Below are positions 8,554 through 18,192 of a DNA stretch of 47,964 bases, piece by piece. The translations under genes and the position numbers were made by a program. Origin of the DNA: Barthelona sp. PAP020 (taxonomy: Eukaryota; Metamonada: BaSk clade); the NCBI GenBank assembly GCA_040182905.1, contig JARQWU010000049.1, positions 1 through 47,964 of the forward strand. Direction: 5' to 3'. The notes under the pieces are model-generated. The model did not search any database. It was given only the letters and a program-made list of their open reading frames with translations, and had not been told where the DNA came from. Numbering within the stretch: position 1 is the first letter of the stretch; each line of letters opens with the position of its first letter.

Positions 8554-9960
8554 TTATTTAAGAGATCTAATAAATTCAACACATTCCTCAAAAGAACATT
8601 CTCTGTTGACAAATTGAAAATTTAAAATTTGTTTCAATATTTGACCCAAATGTTTGCCAGGTTTAAAACCAAAATCTTTGATCAACATTTTGCCATTAAC
8701 TAAAGGTTTTATCAAATAAGCTTCTGACAATTTTAATCGATGAATATTTTTAACAAATTTATTTGCATCTTCCAAAGATAAAATACCCTTGCAAACACTG
8801 ACTAACAAAGCATTTTCCCATAAATCACCACAATTAACAATCCAATCAGCAATTCTAACAATGTTTACTTCATTCAATTCATTCATACAATCTAGTATTT
8901 CTCTCATTTGTTCCAAAGCATTGACAATGATAAAAACAGATTGATTAATGTCTGTTGAATATTTAAAGGCATTCATTACATAAACAAAACATTTGGGCAA
9001 TGGTTTTTTTGAACTTGGAACTTGTATTAACTCACATGGATTTTCAACAAAAGAATAAATTAACGCCAAAACTGATTTCATTTTTTGAATGTGCTGAAAA
9101 TGCGAATAATTTGTTTCAAAACTTTCAACAGATGCTTTGATGTTTTCTAAATATGGATTGAAATCATAACAAATTTTACCTTCATCAAAAGCGAAGGTTT
9201 CATTAAACATATTAAAAGAAATAAGACTTGATATTCCAAAAACACAATTCCCTTCAAAAATTTCTTGAAATTCAGTACCAACACGTTCTCTGGTAATTTT
9301 TGACATAAACGCTGCATGAACACTGGGATCTTGAGCAGCGTGTAATAATTCGCTGTCATATTTAAAAGAAAATCTGCAAGCAAAACGAATGCCTCTTAAA
9401 ATCCTCAAAGGATCATCCGAAAAAGTAACCATTGGTTGTAAAGGTGTTCGAATAACACCACTCAATAGATCAATCATTCCAAGATTAGTCAAATCCTCAA
9501 TTTTCTTTTGATTGATATTGTAAAATATGGAATTTATCGTAAAATCTCTTCTAAAAGCATCTTCCTCTGGTGTACCAAAATCCATAGAAGTGGGAATCCT
9601 GGAATCATTTGCATATTCTTCAGTTCTTAAATTACAAAAATCAACTTCTAAATCCAATATTCTAATTTTTGCAGTTTCTAAATGCTTAGATTGTTTGGGG
9701 TTATCCTTAATAATACCAATATGTATTTCTTTACCAGCCTTTTTCATATAGTCTTCTAGAATGTACGCAAATTCCTTTCCAGACATGGTATCTAATGCAA
9801 TATCAATATCAAATTTATTAGATACTTCTAATATTTTATCACGTACCCATCCACCAGCAACACGAAAAGTGATATCGAAATTTTTGCTTACATCTAATAA
9901 TAATTCAAATAATTCTTCTTCTTTCGGGTCTAATTCAATATTTTTTAAGTTCGTTAACAT
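8554..9960 (-). CDS. CCA1: CCA tRNA nucleotidyltransferase
   Basis: This class II CCA-adding enzyme builds or repairs the 3' CCA of tRNAs from CTP and ATP. I take the ATG at 9960 (468 residues). The frame can be extended to 10032 but only from a TTG. Motifs in order are RVAGGWVRDKIL (nucleotide-binding GG and RD), DIDIAL (catalytic Asp pair), DFCNLRTEEY, EEDAFRRDFTINSIFYN, DLLSGVIRTPLQP, DDPLRILRGIRFACRF and EDAFRRD-type arginines for base selection. The C-terminal half is helical. Only 74 bp separate its start from the OSTC start on the other strand, so the promoter is compact and shared. Whether isoforms reach mitochondria cannot be told. Confidence 0.95.
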   Translation of the reverse strand: MLTNLKNIELDPKEEELFELLLDVSKNFDITFRVAGGWVRDKILEVSNKFDIDIALDTMSGKEFAYILEDYMKKAGKEIHIGIIKDNPKQSKHLETAKIRILDLEVDFCNLRTEEYANDSRIPTSMDFGTPEEDAFRRDFTINSIFYNINQKKIEDLTNLGMIDLLSGVIRTPLQPMVTFSDDPLRILRGIRFACRFSFKYDSELLHAAQDPSVHAAFMSKITRERVGTEFQEIFEGNCVFGISSLISFNMFNETFAFDEGKICYDFNPYLENIKASVESFETNYSHFQHIQKMKSVLALIYSFVENPCELIQVPSSKKPLPKCFVYVMNAFKYSTDINQSVFIIVNALEQMREILDCMNELNEVNIVRIADWIVNCGDLWENALLVSVCKGILSLEDANKFVKNIHRLKLSEAYLIKPLVNGKMLIKDFGFKPGKHLGQILKQILNFQFVNRECSFEECVEFIRSLK

Positions 9961-10034
9961 AAATCTTAATGTTTTAAAACCAAAATCAGTTATTGAAAGA
10001 TTGTTTTTTTCCTTTATTTTTTTATCATTCAATC

Positions 10035-10460
10035 ATGTTGATTATTCCAGATTTTTCTTCTTTTAAAACGCCAAAGATCCCTAAACCATCAAAACAACTC
10101 ATATTAAGTTTTGTTTTTCTTACCTATTTTATTGTTGTTGCTGGGGTAATATATGATATAGTTGTTGCTCCTCCTGCAGTAGGTACCGAGTATAATGAGA
10201 AGACTAGATCTTATCAACCTGTAACCGTTGTTAAATGGAGATTAAACGGTCAATACATTATTGAGGGAATGACAGCTTCATTTTTTATTTCTATTGTTGG
10301 TTTATCCATTTTAGGATTTCATATTGGTGCCACTGATTCAAATAAAGGGTTATTCGCAAGAAAGGTTTTGATGTCAGTTTCATCCATTGGTTTCACCATC
10401 GGACTATTTGTTGTAATGAGCTTTTTTAGATTAAAAGTTGGCAATTATTTGAAACGCTAA
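10035..10460 (+). CDS. OSTC: OSTC (DC2/Ost3-like) subunit of oligosaccharyltransferase
   Basis: The 141-residue protein starts at the ATG at 10035; upstream in-frame codons lack an ATG. It matches OSTC/DC2, a membrane subunit that links the STT3A oligosaccharyltransferase to the translocon for co-translational N-glycosylation. Supporting segments are YFIVVAGVIYDIVVAPPAVG, the NGQYIIEGMTASFF block (R-x-N-G-Q-Y-I-x-E-G in the family), and a C-terminal VMSFFRLKVGNYL resembling the M-R-x-K-x-x-x-Y-L end. Three membrane spans lie at about residues 24-45, 80-100 and 108-130. Length is close to the 149-residue animal protein. Confidence 0.9.
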   Translation: MLIIPDFSSFKTPKIPKPSKQLILSFVFLTYFIVVAGVIYDIVVAPPAVGTEYNEKTRSYQPVTVVKWRLNGQYIIEGMTASFFISIVGLSILGFHIGATDSNKGLFARKVLMSVSSIGFTIGLFVVMSFFRLKVGNYLKR

Positions 10461-10591
10461 TTTTGATTTTTGTATTATAAATGTGATTAAATTTTTTTTG
10501 TTGTTATAACATCTTTTAGTCATATTTTTTGACGTTGGCTATTATTTTAATATTTTTTTAAGGATATTTGAATGAATATATATATATATAG

Positions 10592-12109
10592 ATGAAAAAA
10601 GCAAAACTATCAACGCAAAATGCCCACAATATTAAAATTCCCTTACCTTATTACACAAAGAATCAACCCAAAGCAATTAATAACAGCCGCAAAAAAGAAA
10701 ATGACAATGTGGATTCCAAATTTAGTGACCTCAATACTGCAAGACGATTAGAAATGTTATTGGGTGATTCCACATTAAATTTTAGTGAACAAACGAAGCT
10801 TTCCACTGATCAACTTTCTTTAATGATGAATATTTTATCGGAAAGAACAAGAATGTTAACTTTGATGTTTGAAAATAAATTGAAGATACAACACAATTTA
10901 TTTTATACTCATGTTGAATCCGAACGATTTGAGCATGTACGTATAGTTAAAGAGTTGAATGACAAGTTCTTAGCTCAATTAAAGAAATTTAAAACCAGAC
11001 AAGCGGAATTATCTGTTGAACGAGATCATGCTCAAAAAGTTGCTCAAAGGTTGTTGGCAGATCTCTGGAAAGAAAGGGCTGTTACAAAGAAGTTGGTTCA
11101 CCAAAAATTAGCCTCTGATGAAACAGCAAAAAGAGAAGAAATAAATAGAATGAAAGCTCAATCTAACACATTAACAAAACATGAAGCTGCAACTCTTCGA
11201 GAACAGAGTAGACAAACTCAACTTTTATGTGTAAGACAGAACAATATAATTGAAAAATTAAAAATTGAAAATGCCAAAAGAGCCAATATTATTGAAGGTA
11301 TGGAAAAGAAATTGAATCATTTGCGTTCTGAGCATCATAAAGTATTATCTAAGCAACCCAGGCATCTAACTGGTTCTCCAGATCAACCTTCTCCACCAAC
11401 ATCCGCTCATTCTAATTTTAGGAGACCAGGTTCTGTTAGAATTGGTACATCAAATCAAGATTCGTTTTTAGATGAACTTTCTTTGCCTGCTTTAGATTTT
11501 GATGAACTAGAAAATGATTTAGAGAAAGGCAATGATATTGAATCTGATGATTCTTTTGAAGAAATTGAGCCACCGACGCCTGATCCAGAATTTGTTGAAA
11601 CTCAAGTGAAAGAAATGTTGCCTGATTTGGTAAAAACTTCGCAAAAAGCAGTAGCAATGTTGATGTCCAAGGAGGAAGGTCGAAAATTGGGTTATAACCT
11701 TAAAAGTGCAATTCATGCATCCTTAAGCATTCATAGTGGTTGTGTCATTGACTTAAGTTGTCCCAATTGTTTTAATCCTTTGGTTGATGCTCATATTATC
11801 ATTTTATGTGGACATTCCATTTGTGGTGATTGTTTGAATCAGTTCCTTTCTGAAGGAAAACATGAAGTTCCTTGTCCTGAATGTGGTTTATTTTTTGATA
11901 TTGAGACTGAAACAATACCAAATATTGTTGTTTCGAATTTATCTCAAAGAATTAGTGCCTTAAATACAACTGTGGATTCAAAAATTCTCGATGAATTGAG
12001 TGCTTTTGGTGATGTGTTAGAAAATGCCATTAAGGATTATTTATTGCATGAAATTGATAAAAGTCAAGCCAATATCGAAGAGGAAATCAGTGATGATGAG
12101 AATGTATAA
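10592..12109 (+). CDS. Coiled-coil protein with C-terminal RING finger
   Basis: The 505-residue protein has a long helical region at about 80-250 (for example KLKIENAKRANIIEGMEKKLNHLR), predicted coiled coil. A Ser/Pro linker and an acidic stretch (about 290-330) follow. Then comes a RING-type cluster from residue 390: CPNC, CGHSICGDC, then CPEC. This is C-X2-C, C-X-H-X2-C-X2-C, C-X2-C, a C3HC4 RING that would make it an E3 ubiquitin ligase. About 65 residues, ending acidic (EEEISDDENV), follow the RING. A TRIM-like layout is inverted here, because the RING is C-terminal, and I do not recognise a named orthologue. A run of TA repeats (10578-10590) sits directly before the ATG. Confidence 0.8.
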   Translation: MKKAKLSTQNAHNIKIPLPYYTKNQPKAINNSRKKENDNVDSKFSDLNTARRLEMLLGDSTLNFSEQTKLSTDQLSLMMNILSERTRMLTLMFENKLKIQHNLFYTHVESERFEHVRIVKELNDKFLAQLKKFKTRQAELSVERDHAQKVAQRLLADLWKERAVTKKLVHQKLASDETAKREEINRMKAQSNTLTKHEAATLREQSRQTQLLCVRQNNIIEKLKIENAKRANIIEGMEKKLNHLRSEHHKVLSKQPRHLTGSPDQPSPPTSAHSNFRRPGSVRIGTSNQDSFLDELSLPALDFDELENDLEKGNDIESDDSFEEIEPPTPDPEFVETQVKEMLPDLVKTSQKAVAMLMSKEEGRKLGYNLKSAIHASLSIHSGCVIDLSCPNCFNPLVDAHIIILCGHSICGDCLNQFLSEGKHEVPCPECGLFFDIETETIPNIVVSNLSQRISALNTTVDSKILDELSAFGDVLENAIKDYLLHEIDKSQANIEEEISDDENV

Positions 12110-12145
12110 AATGTAACATTTATGAAATTTTTTTTCTTCTTATGA

Positions 12146-13975
12146 ATGGAATTCACAAGTATTATTGCTGATGTTGAAAGTCAAATTACAGAGACAAAAG
12201 AATTTGATACAAAATATTGTCAAAAATTAAGAAATTATCTTAAAACATCACTTAATTCAAATAATTATCCATCAAGTCATGATTTTTTAAGAATATTTGA
12301 ATTTTTTAAGACATTTGAGAGTTTTAGATCTGAATTAGGAGTGATTCTTAAATTAATTTTGGATGAATGGTATCTGATAAAAAATAAGAAAAATAGATTT
12401 ATATTGGAAGTATCTGAAAAATTATTATTTATTCAGAATGAAATTGATTTGGGAGAAGTTGAAAAGTCTGATTTTTTTGAAACTGTTCTTTCTGTTGATT
12501 TACATTCCAGTTCTTATATCATTTATACAATACTTGATCTTATCAGTTCATATATAAAATTATTTGAAATATCAATTGAATCATATATCAATTCTTTTCA
12601 AATCATCATCAGTCAATTGTCTAAATGGTTGAATGCTTTTGATCATCATCCAATGTTGGCTGTTGGATATTTAGAAACTTTTTGTTTATGTATTAAAGAT
12701 CGTAATTTTATTCAATTATTTGTTTTGAATGAATGTTTTGAGAAGATCGTGAGTCAATTACTTTCAATTGGATGGATGAATGATGGATATGATTTAAGAC
12801 AGTGTCTAAATACATTAATTCAATTGAGCGAATATGATTTCATTGTGAATCATTGTTTAAGTGAAGAAAATCTTGATAGATTATTTGAATTATATGAAAA
12901 ATTGGTAAAGATATTTGTAGATGGGAAATCTGATAAACAAGAAAAACTTGATGCCACTATTCTTTTGTTTCACAGATTGATTGGAAGAGTATTCCAAACA
13001 GAAGAACGATTAAACTTGTTGTTTGATTATCTATTGTCTATTTTGATGGAATCTCTTGCAAGTGATCAATTAAAGATTGAAACGTTGAGATTGGCTGGAT
13101 CTTGTTTGGCTAAGATAAATTTTGATAAGATTACCAATTCAAATTTGATAACATTTTTAGTAAGTAGACTGTTAGATAATGATATGACTTTATTAGAAAA
13201 AGAAATATTCAATTTTTTAGTAAAGTTTGTAGAATTTCCTCATTCAATAGATATTTTTTATCTTTCCTTTGACCTTATTATTCAATCAATAATTTTTTGG
13301 ACAATCAATGATCAAACTGGAAGAATTTGCATTCCAGATGAAAAACAATTTCTTCACGCAGTTGCCATTATTTCAAAATTTTTTTTAATTCATGGCAAAA
13401 CATTTAAGCCCAATTCATCAAATCTTCAATATTTAGATATTGTCAAAGCTTTCTTTATGGGATATGAATCTTGTAAAAATGAGAAAATCAATAAATTGGA
13501 AAAAAGAATTACCCTAAACACTTGCTGTTCCATTCTTTGGTTTTCTCTCTTTTTCACTTTTTTAACTCCTAAAAAAGATGAAAATTATTCTAAACCAATT
13601 ATTGTTGCATTTGAAAATATTTTTTCAAAGACGGAAGATCCTTTATTGAAAGCTTTGATCAATTTGCATCTATTCTTATTTTATGGTTATAAACTTCAGA
13701 TTGAATTATTTGGTTTTTGGATGGATGGTTTTTTTCAAGGACAATTTATTGATTTGATGAAATACTTTAACATTCATATTTTTAATTTGGTTGATTTAAA
13801 AGAAGAAAATAGTTCATTAACAAAAGCTTTTGAAAGTGTTAATAAACAGTTGGAAATTACCCAACAACATTTAAAATCTTCCAAAAACGATCTTGCTAAA
13901 AAAGATACAGATTTTAAAGATGCCTGCATTTTGTTGCATCGTGCCTATAACAAATTAAAAGGAAATATTGATTAA
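12146..13975 (+). CDS. Unrecognised helical (solenoid-like) protein with C-terminal coiled coil
   Basis: The 609-residue protein is rich in Leu, Ile and Phe and is predicted almost wholly helical, with amphipathic helix pairs that suggest an ARM/HEAT-like solenoid to about residue 540. A short C-terminal coiled coil follows (ENSSLTKAFESVNKQLEITQ, then LKSSKNDLAKK). I see no catalytic motif, signal peptide or clear membrane span. It starts only 36 bp after the stop of the RING gene and uses the ATG at 12146; another ATG at 12142 is out of frame and closes quickly. A vesicle-tether or scaffold role would fit such an architecture but is a guess. Confidence 0.7.
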   Translation: MEFTSIIADVESQITETKEFDTKYCQKLRNYLKTSLNSNNYPSSHDFLRIFEFFKTFESFRSELGVILKLILDEWYLIKNKKNRFILEVSEKLLFIQNEIDLGEVEKSDFFETVLSVDLHSSSYIIYTILDLISSYIKLFEISIESYINSFQIIISQLSKWLNAFDHHPMLAVGYLETFCLCIKDRNFIQLFVLNECFEKIVSQLLSIGWMNDGYDLRQCLNTLIQLSEYDFIVNHCLSEENLDRLFELYEKLVKIFVDGKSDKQEKLDATILLFHRLIGRVFQTEERLNLLFDYLLSILMESLASDQLKIETLRLAGSCLAKINFDKITNSNLITFLVSRLLDNDMTLLEKEIFNFLVKFVEFPHSIDIFYLSFDLIIQSIIFWTINDQTGRICIPDEKQFLHAVAIISKFFLIHGKTFKPNSSNLQYLDIVKAFFMGYESCKNEKINKLEKRITLNTCCSILWFSLFFTFLTPKKDENYSKPIIVAFENIFSKTEDPLLKALINLHLFLFYGYKLQIELFGFWMDGFFQGQFIDLMKYFNIHIFNLVDLKEENSSLTKAFESVNKQLEITQQHLKSSKNDLAKKDTDFKDACILLHRAYNKLKGNID

Positions 13976-14445
13976 TTTATCTAATTTTTTCAAAAAATTA
14001 TTCATTGTTCATGTAAATTATTTAATTTTGTTTTTCAAGTGGGTTTACTCTCTCATAAAAAATTATTCCAATGATTGAGCAAATTTTGACGCATTTGCTT
14101 CGTTTCTTCCTTTATTGTCCTTTTTAATGAGATTGTTTTAGAAGCAAAATTTTTTGTTGGCCCAGAAAGTCAAAAGAAAACAGAGAATCCTTTTTCGTCC
14201 AATTTTAATCACCCAAAAGGTGAAAGGGGCTAATTTAGTCCTGTAAACCATATAAAGAGTTGGAAAAAGTTGTGAGCAAATTGTTTTATTTTCCTTTAAT
14301 GCAAAATTCAGAAAAAGAAATATTTTGCTTTTCTTCACAAGTTAATCCAAACAATACACCATTCCTTTTATTCCCTCAAATTCACAGCACTTCGTGTCTG
14401 TAAATAAATACGAAACATACTTTCCCTTTTCTGCTTTATTGAACA
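13976..14445. other. Intergenic stretch without recognisable content
   Basis: This is about 470 bp of AT-rich sequence between the helical-protein gene and the WD40 remnant. Minus-strand open frames exist (for example 14138-14338) but look like chance, with aromatic-rich content and no motif. I found no similarity by eye to the flanks of the intact WD40 copies. Confidence 0.3.
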
Positions 14446-14890
14446 AAATCATGTGACAAATATTTTGCTGTAATTGAAAGAGAAACAGGTCAATTGTTGC
14501 AGAAAGTGTGCATGTCTTTTAGTATTGGTGTTATGGCTCTCAACCATGATGGAACTCGTTTGTTGTGTGGTGGTTTCTTTGATGGGCATGATGCCCCAAT
14601 CCAAGAATTCATTGCCGCAGACCTGTAAAACTGCGCGTTATAATTTGCACTTATATCCCATAATTGCATGTTTCACCTCGTTACTGAGGTTTCCAACTTG
14701 TAAATTTAATACACTTTTCATTACATCATTTAATTCATTTTCACACTGTTCTTCAACCGCAAAAGGCACTACATACCCCTATAACAACATAAACAACCCA
14801 TCAACCCAACAGAACCAAAACAATTGAACAATTTGAGATTTTCAAGGAGCCAAACTTTTATCCTGTTGTTTTTGTTAGGTTTTTCCCATT
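14446..14890 (+). pseudogene. 3' remnant of a kinase-WD40 family gene
   Basis: From about 14446 the sequence matches the last ~60 codons and the 3' flank of the WD40 genes at 39224 and 41561. In frame it reads DKYFAVIERETGQLLQKV, then VMALNHDGTRLLCGG, then APIQEFIAADL and a TAA at 14629. Similarity continues through the 3' flank (shared CTTGTAAATTTAA and AACAATTGAACAAT blocks) to about 14890. All the rest of the gene, including the start, kinase and most blades, is missing, so this is a truncated dead copy. The WD40 reading frame itself is not interrupted within the remnant, which suggests recent origin or a short time since truncation. Confidence 0.85.
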
Positions 14891-15137
14891 TGAACAAACA
14901 CGAGTCTATTTGTATCATTGGGGTGACTGTGTTAAAAACTTTAGTATTTATTAAAAAGAAAGAAAATGAAATGAATCACCAAACAATGAAAAGAAGAAAA
15001 GCCTGAATAATTTATAAAAGAAACATAATTTTCTCTTCAAATCAAGCAATTTTTATGAAATAGACTAAAAATACAAATGCCAAAAAAATAATAATAATGA
15101 TCTAAAGATTACTTAAGTGTGGTCAGTAAAAATAAAA
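14891..15137. other. Intergenic, no feature seen
   Basis: AT-rich sequence follows the WD40 remnant up to the stop of the RasGEF gene on the minus strand. It contains A-rich runs and (ATA)n-like stretches near 15085-15100. No gene is supported. Confidence 0.3.
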
Positions 15138-17159
15138 TTATGCTTCACCAATTTTTAAACTTAAATGTTTTAAAACTTTTTCATCAAAACTGAGGATATC
15201 TTCTGTTAAGGCATTAACTAAACTGTTATTTAATCTGAAATTATAATTTAATTGTCTCTTGGAAGCAATAACACCCTCCAAAATTTCAGTCATCTTCAAT
15301 AATTTGAAAATATTTAAACAACCGTTTTTCATGGTTGGATTACCATCATGCAAAAAGGTTAAATCTTGTAAAACCAAACCAATGTGAGGAATAAATGTTT
15401 GTTTTGAAGTTGCCACTTGAGAAACCAAATTTCGATAGAATTTTGAGTTTTCTTTAAAAGAACAAAGTTCTTTCAATTTTTGTTCCATATTTTTCTTATT
15501 TGTTGATAAGCTATTGAAAACATCTTTAAATTTTGAAACAGCATATCCAGATAATCCACCATAAACAGCCATTGCGCCATAAAAATTATAATAGGATGCC
15601 AAAAGAGTAGCAACTTTTAAAAAATGACTGACAATTGCTTTTCTTCTTTTGAATTGAAATTCTGTTAAAACGTTAGTAACTACCCAATTGGTAACCAAAT
15701 TGCTTCTTTCTAAAAATTCTATCAAACCTGGTGATAATCTCTCCATATGGTTACTGTGCACAACATATGCCACAATCTCTCTCAAAGGAATATCACTCCA
15801 TTTTTTTTGATCAATCATACACAAATGTTCGCTCAAAATATGCTCATTAATCTCATCAACAACTAGTTTTGATGTTGAAAAATCCATAGCTAACACTTGA
15901 GAATCATCAAAAGTTACTGTGCTATTAGACTCATTTATTCTGCTGTTTTCATTTTGTTGTTCATTAATTTCTTCTTCTTCGAAATTAAACAAAGAAACAC
16001 CATTAACTTTTGATTTTGTGGATAAAACTACTGGATTTCCAAAAATTCCCATGTTTGTTGCTGATGTAGAATTATTATTATCGTCTAAATGTGCAACTTG
16101 TCGAAGTAAAGTCGCCATCCCATCAAAATTGATTTCTTCAAAGTCTTTGATTAAATCATAAATATATGGTTCAGCTTCAGGTTCCAGAAAGTCTTTGGGA
16201 GCCATCACAATCCATTTTGATAAAAACGTCACAACAGCTTTTTGAATAGGCTTGATAACTTCTTTATCATAAGAATAAGCATCAATACAATTCAAAGGAA
16301 TATTAATTCTCAGCCTAATATGCAGAATATGCAAAAGGTCTGGAACCGAAAACAATAGAAACCTCAACTTTAAAACCATTTCCAATATATCTAAAGGAGC
16401 ATTTGCCCCAGTTATCACTTCAAAGAGCTTTAAAGGTGACATGTAAATGAAAGGACTGTTTATTTCACCAATACGGAAATAATGATCATTACTCGTCAAG
16501 ACATCTGAAGAAGGAAATTCAATCAGATTCGTAAATGTTAGTTGTTGGCATTCTTTGAACATATATTCTCTGTAATGAACAGGCGCTGAGGAATCAAATG
16601 AAAATACGGGTTCTTTCATATCAGGCATTTCTAAATCATCAAATTCCATAGAACTCATTTTTAAAATAGAATCTCTCAGCTTTGAATCAGTTTTGAAATG
16701 ATTTAATCCTTTATTAATGGGTTTATTTTCATTATTGATGACATTTCTATGAATAACAGGTTTTAAATTTTTTCTAAGGTCAATATATTCAATATCTTTC
16801 CCAATAATTAAACTAGTTTGCCCAAATTTTGGTAAATGTTTTTCTTGTATTGCATAAAGACGATTTTCAAGTTGATTCACATCCAAAAATTGCTCAAAAT
16901 CATAGGAATTCTGGTTTTCAAAAGATAACAATGTATTTTGTTCCTCAATAATTTTTTTTGATCTGTATAAAAAAGATTCTGAGGGTCTTGGTAGAATTAA
17001 TCGTTCTTTCAGCTGTGTTAATTCACTACTGACTATTTTATATTCATTTTCAAGCATTTCATTTTGTTTTTTCAGAACTTTGATTCTTTCTTTTTTAACG
17101 TTCAATTCTTTTTTAATCGATTCATATTGTTCAAGTATTCTCTTTTTTGAATTTGTCAT
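15138..17159 (-). CDS. Ras guanine nucleotide exchange factor (REM + CDC25 domains)
   Basis: The protein has 673 residues from the ATG at 17159; the open frame continues upstream only from a TTG. An N-terminal coiled coil (about 1-60) comes first. A REM/RasGEF_N-like helical region follows at about 220-350 (SPLKLFEVITGANAPLDILE, then KAVVTFLSKWI). A low-complexity linker precedes the catalytic CDC25 domain at about 430-660. Diagnostic blocks are DQKKWSDIPLREIVAYV, LIEFLERSNLVTNWVV, RRKAIVSHFLKVATLLASYYNF with YGAMAVYGGLS, and IPHIGLVLQDLTFLHDGNPT, the last being the P-x-x-G-x-x-L-x-D-L signature. It would switch a Ras-family GTPase to the GTP form. It is divergent from the p34-like gene with 70 bp between starts. 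Confidence 0.93.
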   Translation of the reverse strand: MTNSKKRILEQYESIKKELNVKKERIKVLKKQNEMLENEYKIVSSELTQLKERLILPRPSESFLYRSKKIIEEQNTLLSFENQNSYDFEQFLDVNQLENRLYAIQEKHLPKFGQTSLIIGKDIEYIDLRKNLKPVIHRNVINNENKPINKGLNHFKTDSKLRDSILKMSSMEFDDLEMPDMKEPVFSFDSSAPVHYREYMFKECQQLTFTNLIEFPSSDVLTSNDHYFRIGEINSPFIYMSPLKLFEVITGANAPLDILEMVLKLRFLLFSVPDLLHILHIRLRINIPLNCIDAYSYDKEVIKPIQKAVVTFLSKWIVMAPKDFLEPEAEPYIYDLIKDFEEINFDGMATLLRQVAHLDDNNNSTSATNMGIFGNPVVLSTKSKVNGVSLFNFEEEEINEQQNENSRINESNSTVTFDDSQVLAMDFSTSKLVVDEINEHILSEHLCMIDQKKWSDIPLREIVAYVVHSNHMERLSPGLIEFLERSNLVTNWVVTNVLTEFQFKRRKAIVSHFLKVATLLASYYNFYGAMAVYGGLSGYAVSKFKDVFNSLSTNKKNMEQKLKELCSFKENSKFYRNLVSQVATSKQTFIPHIGLVLQDLTFLHDGNPTMKNGCLNIFKLLKMTEILEGVIASKRQLNYNFRLNNSLVNALTEDILSFDEKVLKHLSLKIGEA

Positions 17160-17229
17160 TTCTTCAACTATTTTCAAATTAAACAATGGAAAAGAATTTC
17201 AACATTTACAAATTTTACGAAAGACTTGA

Positions 17230-18012
17230 ATGAATTCAGTATTGTTTCTTGGTTTAAGTGAAGTCTATATTTCCAAGTTCCAAAAATTTAAACAATTGCA
17301 ATTTGTAGAGGAAGAAAAATCGTTCAAGTATCATATTGATACAAAATATGATATTGCTGATGTATTTATTCAATTTATTAATGAGATTGGTGGAGATTTT
17401 GAACAAAAAGACTGGGATTCATTTGAAGGAATTTTTCTGTCCCCACAACATGTCACAGATAAAATTTTGTCTTTTTTTGAAGAAAAAAATCCAAAAATAT
17501 TTGGAATTATTGGAAATGTTCATTATTCCGATCTTCCATTTGAAAATTATGTTGAAATTATAAAAAGTAATGATATTTACAGAATTTTTGAAATTTTTGA
17601 CAATCATATTTGGCCCTATTGTGAGATAAAACCACATCCTGTTTCTTTGGGAAAAAATGACAGACCTATTCTTTCATTACATCGAGACTATGATGTTCTT
17701 TTAGGTTCAAGTGATCCATCAACAACCAACAAAAAAAGTGTTGATTTCTTCGATTTTGAAGGTGATTTTCCCAATAAAGACAAAAATGATAAAGATCCAA
17801 GTTTTTCAATGGATGATGAAGACTTTTTTGAGCAATATTTCAGTATGCTGGAAAAATTGCCGGCGATGAGAAATTCATTAAAAAATTTACCAGATACAGA
17901 GAGAGAAAAACAAGCTAGAGATTTTGTCACAAGTATTTTCCCAGATTTTGATTTAAATGATTTGGAAGATCAAATATGCAATGATGATTCTTTGGATTTC
18001 TTCGAAACATAG
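17230..18012 (+). CDS. AAGAB: AAGAB/p34-like adaptin-binding protein
   Basis: The 260-residue protein begins with a Rossmann-like, GTPase-fold-like N-terminus (NSVLFLGLSEVYISKFQKF) and later reads WDSFEGIFLSPQH and KIFGIIGNVHYSD. It ends in an acidic linker and a helical tail: EQYFSMLEKLPAMRNSLKN, LPDTEREKQARDFVTSIF. This tail resembles the C-terminal region of AAGAB/p34, where an E-x-x-x-x-x-M-x-x-x-R..LP-x-x-x-R-x-x-x-A pattern precedes the end. AAGAB is a chaperone for assembly of AP-1 and AP-2 clathrin adaptors. The GTPase part lacks a P-loop, as in p34. The match rests on weak N-terminal and better C-terminal similarity. Confidence 0.6.
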   Translation: MNSVLFLGLSEVYISKFQKFKQLQFVEEEKSFKYHIDTKYDIADVFIQFINEIGGDFEQKDWDSFEGIFLSPQHVTDKILSFFEEKNPKIFGIIGNVHYSDLPFENYVEIIKSNDIYRIFEIFDNHIWPYCEIKPHPVSLGKNDRPILSLHRDYDVLLGSSDPSTTNKKSVDFFDFEGDFPNKDKNDKDPSFSMDDEDFFEQYFSMLEKLPAMRNSLKNLPDTEREKQARDFVTSIFPDFDLNDLEDQICNDDSLDFFET

Positions 18013-18192
18013 CGTTTTTTTATGTAAATATTAATGTATTGTATTTTTTGTTTATGTTTTTGAAAGTGAAAAGGAAATAGTGATGCAAGTTGACCTTGTA
18101 CGATGTAAATTTATATTTTTAAACCAATAAAATTGTATTTTTCATTCTTTTGTTGTTTTGACAAAGAGAAAAAAAAAATTTTATCATTAAAA

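Noticed and set aside
9961-10032. 24-residue extension of the CCA-adding enzyme
   Set aside because: It begins at TTG, not ATG, and would nearly touch the OSTC start; the ATG at 9960 precedes the conserved domain.
14474-14827. 117-codon open frame over the WD40 remnant
   Set aside because: The frame is shifted by one from the WD40 frame and starts without ATG; the homologous protein is read in the other frame.
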